In this document: piece after piece, positions 44,155 to 53,834 of the stretch
Position numbering within the stretch: position 1 is the first letter of the stretch
Layout of the letters: every line of letters begins with the position of its first letter
Program-made: the position numbers and the translations under genes
Notes under the pieces: generated by a model
Database searches by the model: none
Told to the model about the DNA's origin: nothing
Seen by the model: the letters and a program-made list of their open reading frames with translations, nothing else
Assembly: GCA_000613465.1 (NCBI GenBank)
Contig: BAJA01000010.1
Location: 62,001-126,000 of the forward strand
Direction: 5' to 3'
Length of the DNA stretch: 64,000 nt
Source: Bacteroides nordii WAL 11050 = JCM 12987
Lineage (GTDB): Bacteria; Bacteroidota; Bacteroidia; Bacteroidales; Bacteroidaceae

Positions 44155-45429
44155 ATAGCTTATCACCTTCTGGTATTCGGCTACTGCCATTTTAGCGGCA
44201 AGGTGTGCATTAATAAGATTTGAGTGTGCCTGCGTCCATGAAAGCTGGGCCGAAAGAACATCTACCATACTCGCTTTCCCTTCATTATAAGAGAAAGTGG
44301 CCAGACTGAGATTTTCTTCTGCCAAATCCATTGTTTCTTGTGCAGTAGTCACTTGATGTTCCGTTTCCGTTAGTTTGGTAAGAGCGGCTGAGAGTTCTTC
44401 GCTGATATTATCTGTCACATAACTTTGCTGTAACTTCTGAATACCAATATATGCTTTCTGCTGGCGGTTGGTTTTGAAGCGTGCGCCCCAGCGGAAAACA
44501 GGAATGTTCACGTTTAATCCCAAAATCGGAGTGAAAGCAACGTCATAGCCCATGTTGGGAGATGCAGTAGCCCATCCTCCGGATAGGAACATGTTCACTT
44601 GCGGGTTGTACTGGCTAAGGGCGGCCTTTCGTTGTGCTTCGCTTTTTTCTATGTTGATTTCCGTACTGGCGTAATCGGAACGGCGTTGCAGTACATCGTC
44701 CAGGCTAAGGAGTGTAACCGCTTCGCACGGTATTCCAATTTCATACAGACTGTCTACAGGAGTATTGGGACTTTCTCCCATCAGTATATTTAGCTTTTGT
44801 AAAGCCAACGTATAGTTCTGGCGTGCTTTGATGTATTGCAGTTCCGCTTCTTTTTTGCGGGTAGAAATCATCAGCAGATCCGTACGGCTTATCATTCCGT
44901 CGTCAAAACGGTCTTGGATAATATTGAATTGTTGCTGCACAATGTCCTCATATTGTTTGGCGGACAGGAGCATGGCATGGGCGGCAGAAGCATTCCAGTA
45001 TACTGCATCACTTTGATAATGGATCTGATCGAGGGTGAGTTCCGTACTGAGCCGGTCTAACTTCTCATCTGCCTGAGCCACCTTGTTCCGGGCTTGCAGG
45101 GAACCACCGGTATAGAGAGGCTGAGCCACAACAAACGCCCCCTGATAGGTATGGTTACGATACTGTCCGGCAGGGCCGTTCCAGGCATCCATTTCTTTGA
45201 GATTCAATGTACCTTCTCCGGTGATATCTATCTGCGGCAGAAATCCGGTGAAGGCGATTTTACGTCCTTCGGTACTTGCCATACTTTTCAGCTTCTGTTG
45301 TTTTAGTACCTGACTGTAGTTCTCCACCCGGTCACGATAGGCTTCACGGGTGAGTTGTGCCGGTTGTGCCAGGAGGTTCAATCCGGAGCACAACCATGCG
45401 AATAGTATTATCTGAGTTTTCATTGTCAT
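44152..45429 (-). CDS. TolC-family outer-membrane efflux protein
   Basis: 425 residues with a signal peptide (ending LNLLAQ). It has two repeats of long heptad-rich helices with short barrel strands (FVVAQPLYTGGSLQARNKVAQAD, LGLNVNIPVFRWGARFKTNR), the TolC/OMF pattern. It forms the outer-membrane exit duct for the RND pump encoded upstream. The first ATG (45429) or the ATG two codons on (45423) may be used. It is third in an operon MFP-RND-OMF, 83 bases after the pump gene. The stop codon is contributed by a repeat head module. Confidence 0.9.
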   Translation of the reverse strand: MTMKTQIILFAWLCSGLNLLAQPAQLTREAYRDRVENYSQVLKQQKLKSMASTEGRKIAFTGFLPQIDITGEGTLNLKEMDAWNGPAGQYRNHTYQGAFVVAQPLYTGGSLQARNKVAQADEKLDRLSTELTLDQIHYQSDAVYWNASAAHAMLLSAKQYEDIVQQQFNIIQDRFDDGMISRTDLLMISTRKKEAELQYIKARQNYTLALQKLNILMGESPNTPVDSLYEIGIPCEAVTLLSLDDVLQRRSDYASTEINIEKSEAQRKAALSQYNPQVNMFLSGGWATASPNMGYDVAFTPILGLNVNIPVFRWGARFKTNRQQKAYIGIQKLQQSYVTDNISEELSAALTKLTETEHQVTTAQETMDLAEENLSLATFSYNEGKASMVDVLSAQLSWTQAHSNLINAHLAAKMAVAEYQKVISY

Positions 45430-45512
45430 TATTTTAATCGTTTTAGTGATGATGATGCACTATGTGCGTCCGGCAACTTTGCGGGTACAAAGTTAATCCT
45501 ATTTCACCAATC

Positions 45513-48500
45513 TTATCCTTTTATTTTCAGTATCGTGCAATAAGCTACCGGTAGTACAAACAGTGTCAGTGCCGATGCTACCAGTAAGCCTCCCATAATG
45601 GTTGCTGCCATACCGCCAAACATAGCGTCAAACAACAGCGGGAGCATACCTAAAATTGTGGTTCCCGAAGCCATTGCTACCGGAACAATACGGCTTACTG
45701 TAGCACTGACTACAGCGTCAAGAGGGGTTTTACCCGATTTTGCTTCAATGTCTATCTGATCTACTAATACAATTGCATTTTTGATATTCATACCAATCAA
45801 TCCTAACAGACCGAGAACTGCAAAGAAGTCGAACGATTTGCCCAATACGAGTAAGCCCAATACGATACCAATAAAGATGAGCGGCAACATCAGCAGAATA
45901 ACAATCGGTTTGCGATAGGTTTTGAACAGCAGCAGTAATACGGTAAACATCAGGAAGAATGTCAACGGCATGTTTGCTGCCAGTGCTTCGTTGGATTCTA
46001 CCTGGCTCTCTTGTTCACCAAAATACTTCATGGTATATCCTTCCGGTACTTGTATTTCCTTTTGCACTTGAGACCATACCTGGTTGAAGGCAGTAATGGC
46101 ATTCACTCCGCGACGTGGATCACACTGTGCCATCATCACCATCTGGCGATTGTAGTCTTTTACATTCGAGAAGCGATATTGGAAATCAAACTCCGATACT
46201 ACCTGTTCGAGACTGGTGGTTTCTGTGCCTGTACCGAATACGGGTAACGTGCGGAGATCATTGATTTTGAATGAATCCACGGTATTTCCTTTCAGTAATA
46301 TGGGAAGTACCTGATCGCCTTTGCGATATTCGCCTAAGGGCATGCCGTTTGTACCGATTTGGATACTTTGTGCCATTCCCTGGCGGGATACACCGAGTGG
46401 TTGGGCACGTTCCTGGCTATATATCGGTTTCCATACCGGGATCTTATTTCCCCAGGAGTTACGTATATTGATCAGATCGGGATTACGGTGCATTATTTCT
46501 AGTGCTTTATTGGTGAGCATCACCAACGTATCGACGTTATTGCCGATAAAACCAATTTCAATGGCGGCATCCACAGCCGGTGATAGTTTGAAGAGGCTGG
46601 TGCGGGTGATGGCATTCGGATAGTTTGCCTTCATGTATGCATCGAAATTCTCTTCCTGCTCTTTGGTGTATTTGCTGTCTTTAAGTTCTACCAGTATATT
46701 GCAGAAGTTAGGTTTGGGTCCTACGGAAGTAGATGCTAAGTAGTAACGCAGCGGGGTACTTCCGAAAGTGATGGATACTTTATCCACTTCCGGTTGTGCC
46801 AACAGATGTGCTTCAACCGCTTCCATCTCTTTGGCTACTTCATTGATACTGTAACCGTCGGGGTAGAAGACGTCTGCCCGATAATAAGGTTTATCGAGAG
46901 AAGGAAAGAAGTTTTGAGGCATCATTCCCATTATCACTAAGGAGGCTACAAAAAGAGCAATAACGGCACTTAGTGTCAATGCTTTTTTTCGTATCAGCAC
47001 ATGCAGGATAGAAGCAAATTTGTGATAGAACGGCTTATCGTATGGATCTTTTGCTCCGTTGGCAGGCTTTGCTTTCAGAATGAAATTACCGAATGTAGTG
47101 GTTTGTGTCAGTGCCAATACCCAACTGAGTCCGAGTGATATGGCAAGAACCACAAACAACGGTTTCACGATTTCTGCAACGGCGGAAGGTGCCAGATACA
47201 AAGGTAAGAAAGAGCAGATGGCGATGAATGTGGCGCCCAATAGTCCCCATTGTGGTCTGGTAGCTCCGTTAATCAGTGCTTTGCGTCGGTCCACGCCTCG
47301 CGCAATAGCTATTTGGGCATTGTCGGTTACCACAATGGCATTGTCTACCAGCATACCCATGGCTATGATAAATCCAGCCAGTGAGGTACGGTTTAGTCCT
47401 ACTCCCAGGAAAGACATGATAAGCATTGTACCGCCGATAGAAAAGATCAGTGATGAACCGATAAGCACTCCGGCACGAAGCCCCATTACCAGCATGATGA
47501 TGACGATAACGATAAGGATAGATTCTACCAGGTTGATAATAAATCCGTTGTTGGCCTCTTTGGCGATCACATTTTCCAGATAGAGTGGCTCCAGTTGCAT
47601 TCCTACAGGTATGAGTGGCAGGAGTTCGGCAAGCTTGGCATCTACCATTTCGCCTGTTTGTACCACATCACGTTGCGGGTCGGTAGATACACCGATACCG
47701 ATGGCACGTTTTCCATTGACACGCATAATGGTAGAGGCCGGATCCATATATCCACTTTCGATGACGGCAATATCACCCAGTTTTACTTGTCCGGCTTTAG
47801 TGGTGATCACCTGATTGCGTATATCGTCGACGGTGGTATACATCCCGTTTGCCACGACCCGTAGTTGCTGTTCACCGGCACTGATTTCGCCGGTATTGAT
47901 AATCTGGTTCTGTGATTGCAGTAAGGATGCAAGTTGTTTGGGATCGATACCCATTCCCACCAGTTTGTTTACGGAAATGAAGATATTGACAACTTCCGTT
48001 TGTACACCGAACAGAGCAACTTTCATTACTCCATCAGCAGTGACTACCTGCGTTTTGATTCGTTCGGCCCAGTCGCGCATCTCTTCATAGCTGAACCCGT
48101 CATCGGCGGTCAGCCCGTAGTAAATGCCGAATACGTCTCCAAAGTCATCCGATACAGTAGGTACGGATGATCCGCTGGGGAGTTGAGGCTGTATATTGAG
48201 TACTTTGCGTCGCAGTTCGTCCCATTTTTGTGGGATGGAAGAGGCGGACAGGGAGGGTTGCAGTTCAAAAGTGATCTTTGAAAGACCATACATAGATTCG
48301 GACTTTATCTTATATACTCCGCTCATACTTTGTATTTCGCGTGAGATAGGTTCTGTGATGAGCCGTTCCACTTCTGCAGGTTCAGCTCCCGGATAGCGCG
48401 TCATGATGACGGCTGATTTGATGACAAACGGTGCATCTTCTTTCTTTCCCAAATTGCTAAAGGAGAAAATACCTCCAAGTAGCAATACGGCAAGGAAAAA

Positions 48501-48545
48501 ATAGATGACTTTGGTGTTGTCTAATGAATATTTGGCTAAATTCAT
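45513..48545 (-). CDS. RND-family multidrug efflux transporter (AcrB-like)
   Basis: 1010 residues with the RND layout: an N-terminal helix (VIYFFLAVLLLGGIFSF), a first large periplasmic loop (PGAEPAEVERLITEPISREI), a helix block 330-550 with the proton-relay region GMLVDNAIVVTDNAQ, a second periplasmic loop, and a C-terminal helix block (GLIGMNIKNAIVLVDQI). It is an inner-membrane proton antiporter that works with the adaptor gene before it and the outer-membrane channel gene after it. The substrate is unknown. The gap to the adaptor gene is filled by a heptamer-word repeat cassette. Confidence 0.93.
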   Translation of the reverse strand: MNLAKYSLDNTKVIYFFLAVLLLGGIFSFSNLGKKEDAPFVIKSAVIMTRYPGAEPAEVERLITEPISREIQSMSGVYKIKSESMYGLSKITFELQPSLSASSIPQKWDELRRKVLNIQPQLPSGSSVPTVSDDFGDVFGIYYGLTADDGFSYEEMRDWAERIKTQVVTADGVMKVALFGVQTEVVNIFISVNKLVGMGIDPKQLASLLQSQNQIINTGEISAGEQQLRVVANGMYTTVDDIRNQVITTKAGQVKLGDIAVIESGYMDPASTIMRVNGKRAIGIGVSTDPQRDVVQTGEMVDAKLAELLPLIPVGMQLEPLYLENVIAKEANNGFIINLVESILIVIVIIMLVMGLRAGVLIGSSLIFSIGGTMLIMSFLGVGLNRTSLAGFIIAMGMLVDNAIVVTDNAQIAIARGVDRRKALINGATRPQWGLLGATFIAICSFLPLYLAPSAVAEIVKPLFVVLAISLGLSWVLALTQTTTFGNFILKAKPANGAKDPYDKPFYHKFASILHVLIRKKALTLSAVIALFVASLVIMGMMPQNFFPSLDKPYYRADVFYPDGYSINEVAKEMEAVEAHLLAQPEVDKVSITFGSTPLRYYLASTSVGPKPNFCNILVELKDSKYTKEQEENFDAYMKANYPNAITRTSLFKLSPAVDAAIEIGFIGNNVDTLVMLTNKALEIMHRNPDLINIRNSWGNKIPVWKPIYSQERAQPLGVSRQGMAQSIQIGTNGMPLGEYRKGDQVLPILLKGNTVDSFKINDLRTLPVFGTGTETTSLEQVVSEFDFQYRFSNVKDYNRQMVMMAQCDPRRGVNAITAFNQVWSQVQKEIQVPEGYTMKYFGEQESQVESNEALAANMPLTFFLMFTVLLLLFKTYRKPIVILLMLPLIFIGIVLGLLVLGKSFDFFAVLGLLGLIGMNIKNAIVLVDQIDIEAKSGKTPLDAVVSATVSRIVPVAMASGTTILGMLPLLFDAMFGGMAATIMGGLLVASALTLFVLPVAYCTILKIKG

Positions 48546-48563
48546 GAAAGTAGTGTTTAGTAA

Positions 48564-48713
48564 ATTAGTGATTAGTGAGTAGTGATTAACGATTAGTGAG
48601 TAGTGATTAGTGATTAACGATTAGTGAGTGATAAGTGCTGGATGGTTAGTAACACTATAATGCCGCATGGCACTAATCACTAATCACTAATCACTAATCA
48701 CTACTCACTACTC
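48564..48713. repeat. Inverted-arm cassette, 7-bp words (GTGATTA) inside the efflux operon
   Basis: The left arm has about nine heptamers (GTGATTA, GTGAGTA, ACGATTA in mixed order). The core contains ACACTATAATGCCGCATGGC, and the right arm 48671-48713 has six complementary heptamers. The right arm encodes the last residues Val-Val-Ser-Ser-Asp and the TAG stop of the adaptor gene. Confidence 0.8.
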
Positions 48714-49752
48714 TAATCCTCTCTCCTTCTACGAGTTGGTTGACTCCTGCGGTGATTATCTTTTCTCCGGCTTTCAATCCTTTGGTGATGAATGCCTGTG
48801 CATCTCCGGTAGGGGACATGACGCTTACTTCGCGACGGTTTACTTTGTTGTCGTTTACTACCCATACATACATCTGTTTTCCATTGCCTTCACTAAACAG
48901 GGCACTCAAGGGGATTACAGTCATACTTTCTTCCAGGAACGGACCTACGTTGGCAGAGAAGCGGATGCTACATGTGAATCCCGGTTTTACGTCGTACAGT
49001 GCACGGTCAAATGCCGGATCGTCAATTGTGATTGTTACCGGAATACCTGTTCCGTCAGTTGATATATCCAGATATTCCTCTAATTTAGCATTGAATTTCT
49101 GACCTTTATATGTATCGAATTCTACGCGGAATTTCTGATCGCTGGAACGCAACAGATAGAGGTAAGCATCCGGAATGGTGAATTTGATACGTAGCTTTTT
49201 GGTATTTACCAGTTGGACGATACCTTCACCGGCATTGACGCGCTGGTAATTTTCTACCAGTCGTGTTTCGATAGATCCATCGAAAGGAGCGGTCAACTTG
49301 GTATCGCGCATATTGTTGGAGGATAATTCGAAAGCCGATTTGGCCCGTTGGTAGTTTGATAAACTGATTTCGTACTCTTGTACAGAGATAGCCTGCCGTG
49401 CCAGCAAACGTTTGTTACGTTCTACCTGAGCGGCAGCTGTTTCATAAGAAGATTTGTCTGCAGCATATTGCAAGGCGATGTCTCTGGGATCAATGGCAGC
49501 TATCAGCTGTCCTTTTTTCACTTTCTCTCCTTCGATGACCGGTAGGTTGATAATCTGTCCGCTCACGCGGAAAGCAAGCTTTACATAGTCTACTGCTTCT
49601 ACAATTCCCGAAAAATCTTTGTTGATTTCCGATCGTGATTCTACTATTGCTGTCTTTACAGGTCGGATTGTAGTGCCGTTGTCTTCTTGTTTCTGTCCGC
49701 ATGCAGCCAGAAGAAGGGCCGCAGTCAAAGCGATTACATAGTTTTTTTTCAT
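48694..49752 (-). CDS. RND efflux periplasmic adaptor (membrane fusion lipoprotein)
   Basis: 352 residues with a lipoprotein signal (ALLLAACGQ, Cys18). The order is the adaptor pattern: barrel-sandwich strand SEINKDFSGIVEAVDYVKLAF, lipoyl-like half RVSGQIINLPVIEGEKVKKG, a short alpha-hairpin (residues 95-150), the returning lipoyl half APFDGSIETRLV, then a beta-barrel and membrane-proximal domain. It links the inner pump and outer channel. It is the first gene of the operon. Its last five residues and stop are encoded by a repeat arm, so the natural C-terminus may have been different. Confidence 0.9.
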   Translation of the reverse strand: MKKNYVIALTAALLLAACGQKQEDNGTTIRPVKTAIVESRSEINKDFSGIVEAVDYVKLAFRVSGQIINLPVIEGEKVKKGQLIAAIDPRDIALQYAADKSSYETAAAQVERNKRLLARQAISVQEYEISLSNYQRAKSAFELSSNNMRDTKLTAPFDGSIETRLVENYQRVNAGEGIVQLVNTKKLRIKFTIPDAYLYLLRSSDQKFRVEFDTYKGQKFNAKLEEYLDISTDGTGIPVTITIDDPAFDRALYDVKPGFTCSIRFSANVGPFLEESMTVIPLSALFSEGNGKQMYVWVVNDNKVNRREVSVMSPTGDAQAFITKGLKAGEKIITAGVNQLVEGERIRVVSSD

Positions 49753-49790
49753 ACTCCCTTGGTTGGTTAAAGTCGTTTAAACAGGGGAGC

Positions 49791-49897
49791 GTGAGTAGTG
49801 ATTAGTGAGTAAGTGATGAGTGATTAGTACCATGCGGTATGTAACGCAGCTATTAATCACTGATCACTAATCGTTAACCACTACTCACTAATCACTT
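49791..49897. repeat. Inverted-arm cassette, 7-bp words (GTGATTA), core in reverse orientation
   Basis: The left heptamers GTGAGTA, GTGATTA, GTGAGTA(A), GTGATGA, GTGATTA run from 49791. The core holds CATGCGGTATGTAACGCAGC, which in reverse complement is GCTGCGTTACATACCGCATG. The right arm runs to 49897 and encodes the final Val-Ile-Ser-Glu and TAG stop of the GH65 gene. Confidence 0.8.
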
Positions 49898-52186
49898 TCA
49901 CATCTCCTCTGGTGACATGATAAACAACTTTATGGATAAGGATGTTCAGTTCATCCCCTTCTATCATCGAGATTTTTATTTCGCTTTTTCCAATTCCTAT
50001 CTGTAAGGTACATTGGCGGAAGTGGATTTTGAAGGTGTATCTGTTCCATTTTTCAGGGATGACAGGATTGAAGCAGAGCATATCGTCTTTTATTTGCATT
50101 CCTGCGAATCCGTGGACGATGGCAAGCCAGCTACCTGCCATACTTGTGATATGTAACCCCTGGTCCAGTTCATTGTTATAATCGTCCAGATCTAACCGGG
50201 TGGCATGGAGAAAAAGGTTATATGCTTTCGTTATATCGCCTATCCGGGAGGCGAGGATGGAATGTACATAAGGAGAGAGTGAAGACTCGTGCACCGTTCG
50301 TGGTTCATAGAACCGAAAATTACGTCGTACGGTTTCATCATCGAAGTTGGAATAATAAAGGTAAAGTCCCAATAGTACGTCACTTTGTTTGATGTAGCAC
50401 GAACGCAGAATACGGTCCCACGACCAATGTTGATTAATAGGCATTTCTTCCGCAGGAATATCGTCTATTGTTTTCAGTTCCTTGTCCAGATACCCGTCGT
50501 TTTGTACAAATATTCCCAGTTCTCGGTCTTCGGGGAGGTACATGTTATCTATAATTTTTTGCCAGAGAGTCGTTTCCGGATATTGGAAACCGGTAACTCT
50601 ACGGATGCGTGCATATTCGTCAGGATATTGATGCGCTACTAATTCTATGGTTTCAATAGTGGCTTTTAGTGTCTGTACACAAGAGTAATTGGTATACCAG
50701 TTATTGTCTACATTATTTTCATATTCGTTGGGCCCTGTTACTCCCAGTATCACATATTTCTGTTTAGGTTGTGAGAAAGAGACACGCTGGGCCCAGAAGC
50801 GCGAGATGGCTATCATTATCTCTAACCCATATCGGGCTATGAAATCAGTATGTCCTGTCATCGTTACATATTGCACTATTTCGTGCACGATGATATTATT
50901 GCGGTGTATCTCTTCAAAGGTGATCTCCCATTCGTTATGGCACTCATCTCCATTGAATGTCACCATAGGGTAGAGGGCTGCTCCGTCTTTAAAACCTAAT
51001 TTCCGGGCATTGTCAATAGCTTTCGACAGTTGATTATAGCGATAGAGCAGCAGATTCTTGGCAGTCTCTTTGGGGCTGGACAGTAAGAAGAACGGTACGC
51101 AGCAAAGTTCTGTGTTCCATTGGGTGTTACCTCCGTATTTCTCGCCTGTAAATCCTTTCGGACCGATGTTGAGACGCGGATCGTCTCCACGGTAGCTTTG
51201 ACTGAGCTGGAAAATATTGAAACGGATGCCTTGCTGTGCTTCCGGATCGCCTTCAATGGTGACATCTGTCTCATCCCAGATATGCTGCCATACATTTTGG
51301 TGGTCTTGCAGGAGTTTTTCCCATCCCTGTGCTTGGCTTCTTTACTCTCTGCCACAGCGTGTTCTACGAGTTCCTGCCGGTCATAGTAGAGTGAGGAGAG
51401 GATAGTGGTATATTTGATAAGTGTAATTCGTTCACCCGGTTTGACGTCGGCACCGGCACTGAATCCGGTGAGTTTCTCTTTCTCTATTTTGATAGGACTG
51501 ATGCTTAGCTCTTTACTGTTTTTGAAAACCTGATAAGTCATAGCGCAACACACTTGTGAGTCCTCTCGTTTGGTTTGTGTCCATAGATAAGCATATTCAT
51601 TGGTGGTTTCGGCACGCAGTATATTCCACATCTTTTCGTTGAAGTTGGAGTTTTCGTGTTTCACATCTCCGTTAATGTAAGGGACAACGGAGATTTTACC
51701 TTCGTAATTGACAGAGGTTACGCTGTATTTAATGAGACACAAGTTCTGATGGGCCATGCTGTTGATATGTTCCACATGTATTTTCAGTGTATTCCCTTTG
51801 GGGGAAGTGACTTCAAAGTCGCGATAAGATATGCCCTTTTTCATGTCCAGCCGTCGTTCAAAGCTATCCACATCCCATTGGGCCAGATCTACTTCTTCAT
51901 CAATGAGGCGCAGATGGATACCACTCCAGTTGGGAGCATTCGGTATACGTGAAAAGAAGTGGGGATATCCGTTTTTCCACCAACCAACGCGTGTACGGTC
52001 CAGAAAACTGATACCTGCACATAGGAGCCTTGCAGACTGTCGCTGCTATAAGTTTCTTCAAAATTGCCTCGTTGCCCTAACCGTCCGTTGCCCAGGCTGA
52101 ATATACTTTCTGATGCCCGAAGGTTATCTGCATGAAAACCTTCTTCTATAATGTTCCACTCGTCTGTCTTGAGGAATTTTTTTCAT
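49881..52186 (-). CDS. GH65 disaccharide phosphorylase, probably maltose phosphorylase (three frameshifts)
   Basis: A GH65 protein of about 768 residues when repaired. It cleaves an alpha-glucoside with phosphate, giving beta-glucose 1-phosphate and glucose in maltose phosphorylases. The visible body has DLAQWDVDSFERRLD in the N-terminal domain, NGDECHNEWEITFEEIHRN, and VTGPNEYENNVDNN with WYTN, matching the family GPDEYH...NN.YTN block that bears the general-acid Glu. Three breaks interrupt it: an A run just after the start codon (52177-52183), a missing G near 52018 (restores SYVAGISFLDRTR) and a missing G near 51325 (restores HRGWEKLLQDHQ). No in-frame stop lies elsewhere, so base-calling errors are likely. 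Maltose as substrate is inferred from the locus; kojibiose, trehalose or nigerose remain possible. No beta-phosphoglucomutase gene is visible. Confidence 0.85.
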
Positions 52187-52235
52187 AGCTATCTTCTTTA
52201 TCATGTGTTTAATTGCGCAGAAAGATAGTAGAAAA

Positions 52236-52322
52236 AGTTGAAAGTTGAAAGTTGGGAGTTGAAAGTTAGCTGCACTGCCACGCTGTATAGCAACTTTTAA
52301 CTTTCAACTCTCAACTACAACA
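52236..52322. repeat. Inverted-arm cassette, 7-bp words (AGTTGAA)
   Basis: The left heptamers AGTTGAA, AGTTGAA, AGTTGGG, AGTTGAA lead to the core GCTGCACTGCCACGCTGTAT. The right arm carries complementary AACTTTC/AACTCTC words. It lies between the GH65 and MFS genes, which are co-oriented. Confidence 0.8.
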
Positions 52323-52331
52323 GAGATGTTT

Positions 52332-53645
52332 TCAGTTTTTCGTTGAAAATGTCTCTGTTATGAAGTGTACACAAACAGCTCCTATAATTAATAGAACACC
52401 TGCCAATACAAGCATGTTGACCTGCTGACCACCTACCAGATGAAGTAATCCGCCGCCAATGATGGCAGCAACAATCTGGGGGATACAGATTGTCCCGTTG
52501 AATAATCCTAAGTATGCACCCATGTTCTTGCCCGATATTGAGTTGGTCAGGATGGTAAAAGGCATTGCCAGCATAGCTGCCCATGCGCAACCTATCAATA
52601 GATAGGAGATGAATAACAGATACTGGTTATCGAAGAACAAAGTAGAGATAAAGCCGATCCCACCTAACACAAGGCTCATTGAGTAAGCCAGTTTCCGGGC
52701 TTTGAACATAGGAAGGATAATTGCCCATATAACAGAACCAATGGCTTGTACGGCAAAGAGTACACCTACCCAGTTGCCTGCTTCCTGATATCCTGAAGCC
52801 TGTACGTCTGTTGTATTCCATACGGTTTCTGCGATGGCTCCGTTGGTATAAGTCCACATATACATAAATGCTGCCCAGCAGAAAAACTGTACCAGGCCGA
52901 CTGTCCAGAATACTTTAGGTGCATGTTTCAGCAGATAGAAGAAATTTGTCTTTTCTTTCTTTTCGGCAGCGGTGATGCCATGGAACTCTTCAAACTCTTT
53001 GGGCGGCATTTCTTTTACCTTCAAAGTAGTGTAAATCACACAAAGAATGAGAATGGCTGCTCCAATATAGAAAGAATAGATTACAGAATCGGGGACGGTT
53101 CCTTTATCGGCAATGTTACTGATACCTATCCAAGTGAAAATAAACGGGAACAGGTAACCTACCAGACTTCCGGCATTGCAGAGGAAACTCTGGATGGAGT
53201 AGGCAAGCCCTTTTTGTTTTTCGTTCACCATGTCACCCACAAGCATCTTGAAAGGCTGCATAGCCATGTTGATAGATGTGTCGAGAAACATGAGTGACAC
53301 AAGTCCGAATATCATAGCTGTACTGACTACCATGCCGAAACTTCCGGCATTGGGCAATAGGCACATAACCAATACAGCAACCAGTGAACCAACAAACAGA
53401 TAGGGAATACGTCGTCCGAATCGTGTCCATGTTTTGTCACTGGCCGAACCAATGATGGGCTGTACAATAATTCCTGCCAATGGCGGTAATATCCAGAAAT
53501 AACTCAAACTATGCGGATCGGCACCCAATGTGGCAAAGATACGGCTGATGTTAGCACTTTGCAGTGCATAGGCTATTTGTACGCCGAAAAAGCCAAAGCT
53601 GATATTCCACAGCTTCCAAAAACTCAGATCAGGTTTTACTTTCAT
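52332..53645 (-). CDS. MFS sugar transporter, SLC45-like
   Basis: 437 residues with 12 membrane helices. The N-terminus FWKLWNISFGFFGVQIAYALQSANISRIF and the loop GSASDKTWTRFGRRIPY are hallmarks of the SLC45-like sugar/proton symporters often found in Bacteroidetes alpha-glucan loci. It lies between the LacI regulator and GH65 phosphorylase genes, all on the minus strand. It probably carries maltose or short maltodextrins across the inner membrane for phosphorolysis. The substrate is inferred from context. Confidence 0.88.
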   Translation of the reverse strand: MKVKPDLSFWKLWNISFGFFGVQIAYALQSANISRIFATLGADPHSLSYFWILPPLAGIIVQPIIGSASDKTWTRFGRRIPYLFVGSLVAVLVMCLLPNAGSFGMVVSTAMIFGLVSLMFLDTSINMAMQPFKMLVGDMVNEKQKGLAYSIQSFLCNAGSLVGYLFPFIFTWIGISNIADKGTVPDSVIYSFYIGAAILILCVIYTTLKVKEMPPKEFEEFHGITAAEKKEKTNFFYLLKHAPKVFWTVGLVQFFCWAAFMYMWTYTNGAIAETVWNTTDVQASGYQEAGNWVGVLFAVQAIGSVIWAIILPMFKARKLAYSMSLVLGGIGFISTLFFDNQYLLFISYLLIGCAWAAMLAMPFTILTNSISGKNMGAYLGLFNGTICIPQIVAAIIGGGLLHLVGGQQVNMLVLAGVLLIIGAVCVHFITETFSTKN

Positions 53646-53656
53646 GGTAATTAATA

Positions 53657-53725
53657 ATGTGCCAATATGCCAATGTAGTAATATACCAATTGGGTGGCAC
53701 TCGTTTTTTTAATTGGTTAATTATT
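53657..53725. repeat. 8-bp-word cassette (ATGTGCCA), short right arm
   Basis: Octamers ATGTGCCA, ATATGCCA, ATGTAGTA, ATATACCA are followed by TTGGGTGGCACTCG and a T run, then AATTGGTTAATTATT as a weak inverse arm. It lies in the gap between the MFS and lacI genes. Confidence 0.65.
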
Positions 53726-53760
53726 TAGTTTCATTCTTTTTCCATTCAGTTTTAAATACA

Positions 53761-53834
53761 GCTCGCCACAGGTTTTCACAGATTTCTCACTGTAATCATC
53801 GCCTGGCGTACCTCCCCGTGCGGGAAGCACCTTA
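53761..53834 (-). repeat. Head module on the lacI stop codon with 10-bp-type words
   Basis: At 53797-53834 the minus strand reads TAAGGTGCTTCCCGCACGGG then GAGGTACGCCAGGCGATG, nearly identical to 44118-44154, again with its first three bases serving as the stop codon of the adjacent gene. It is followed by CTGTGAAAACCTGTGG, reminiscent of the CACAG words of the 10-bp family. The two small hairpins possible in the head could end transcription. Confidence 0.7.
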
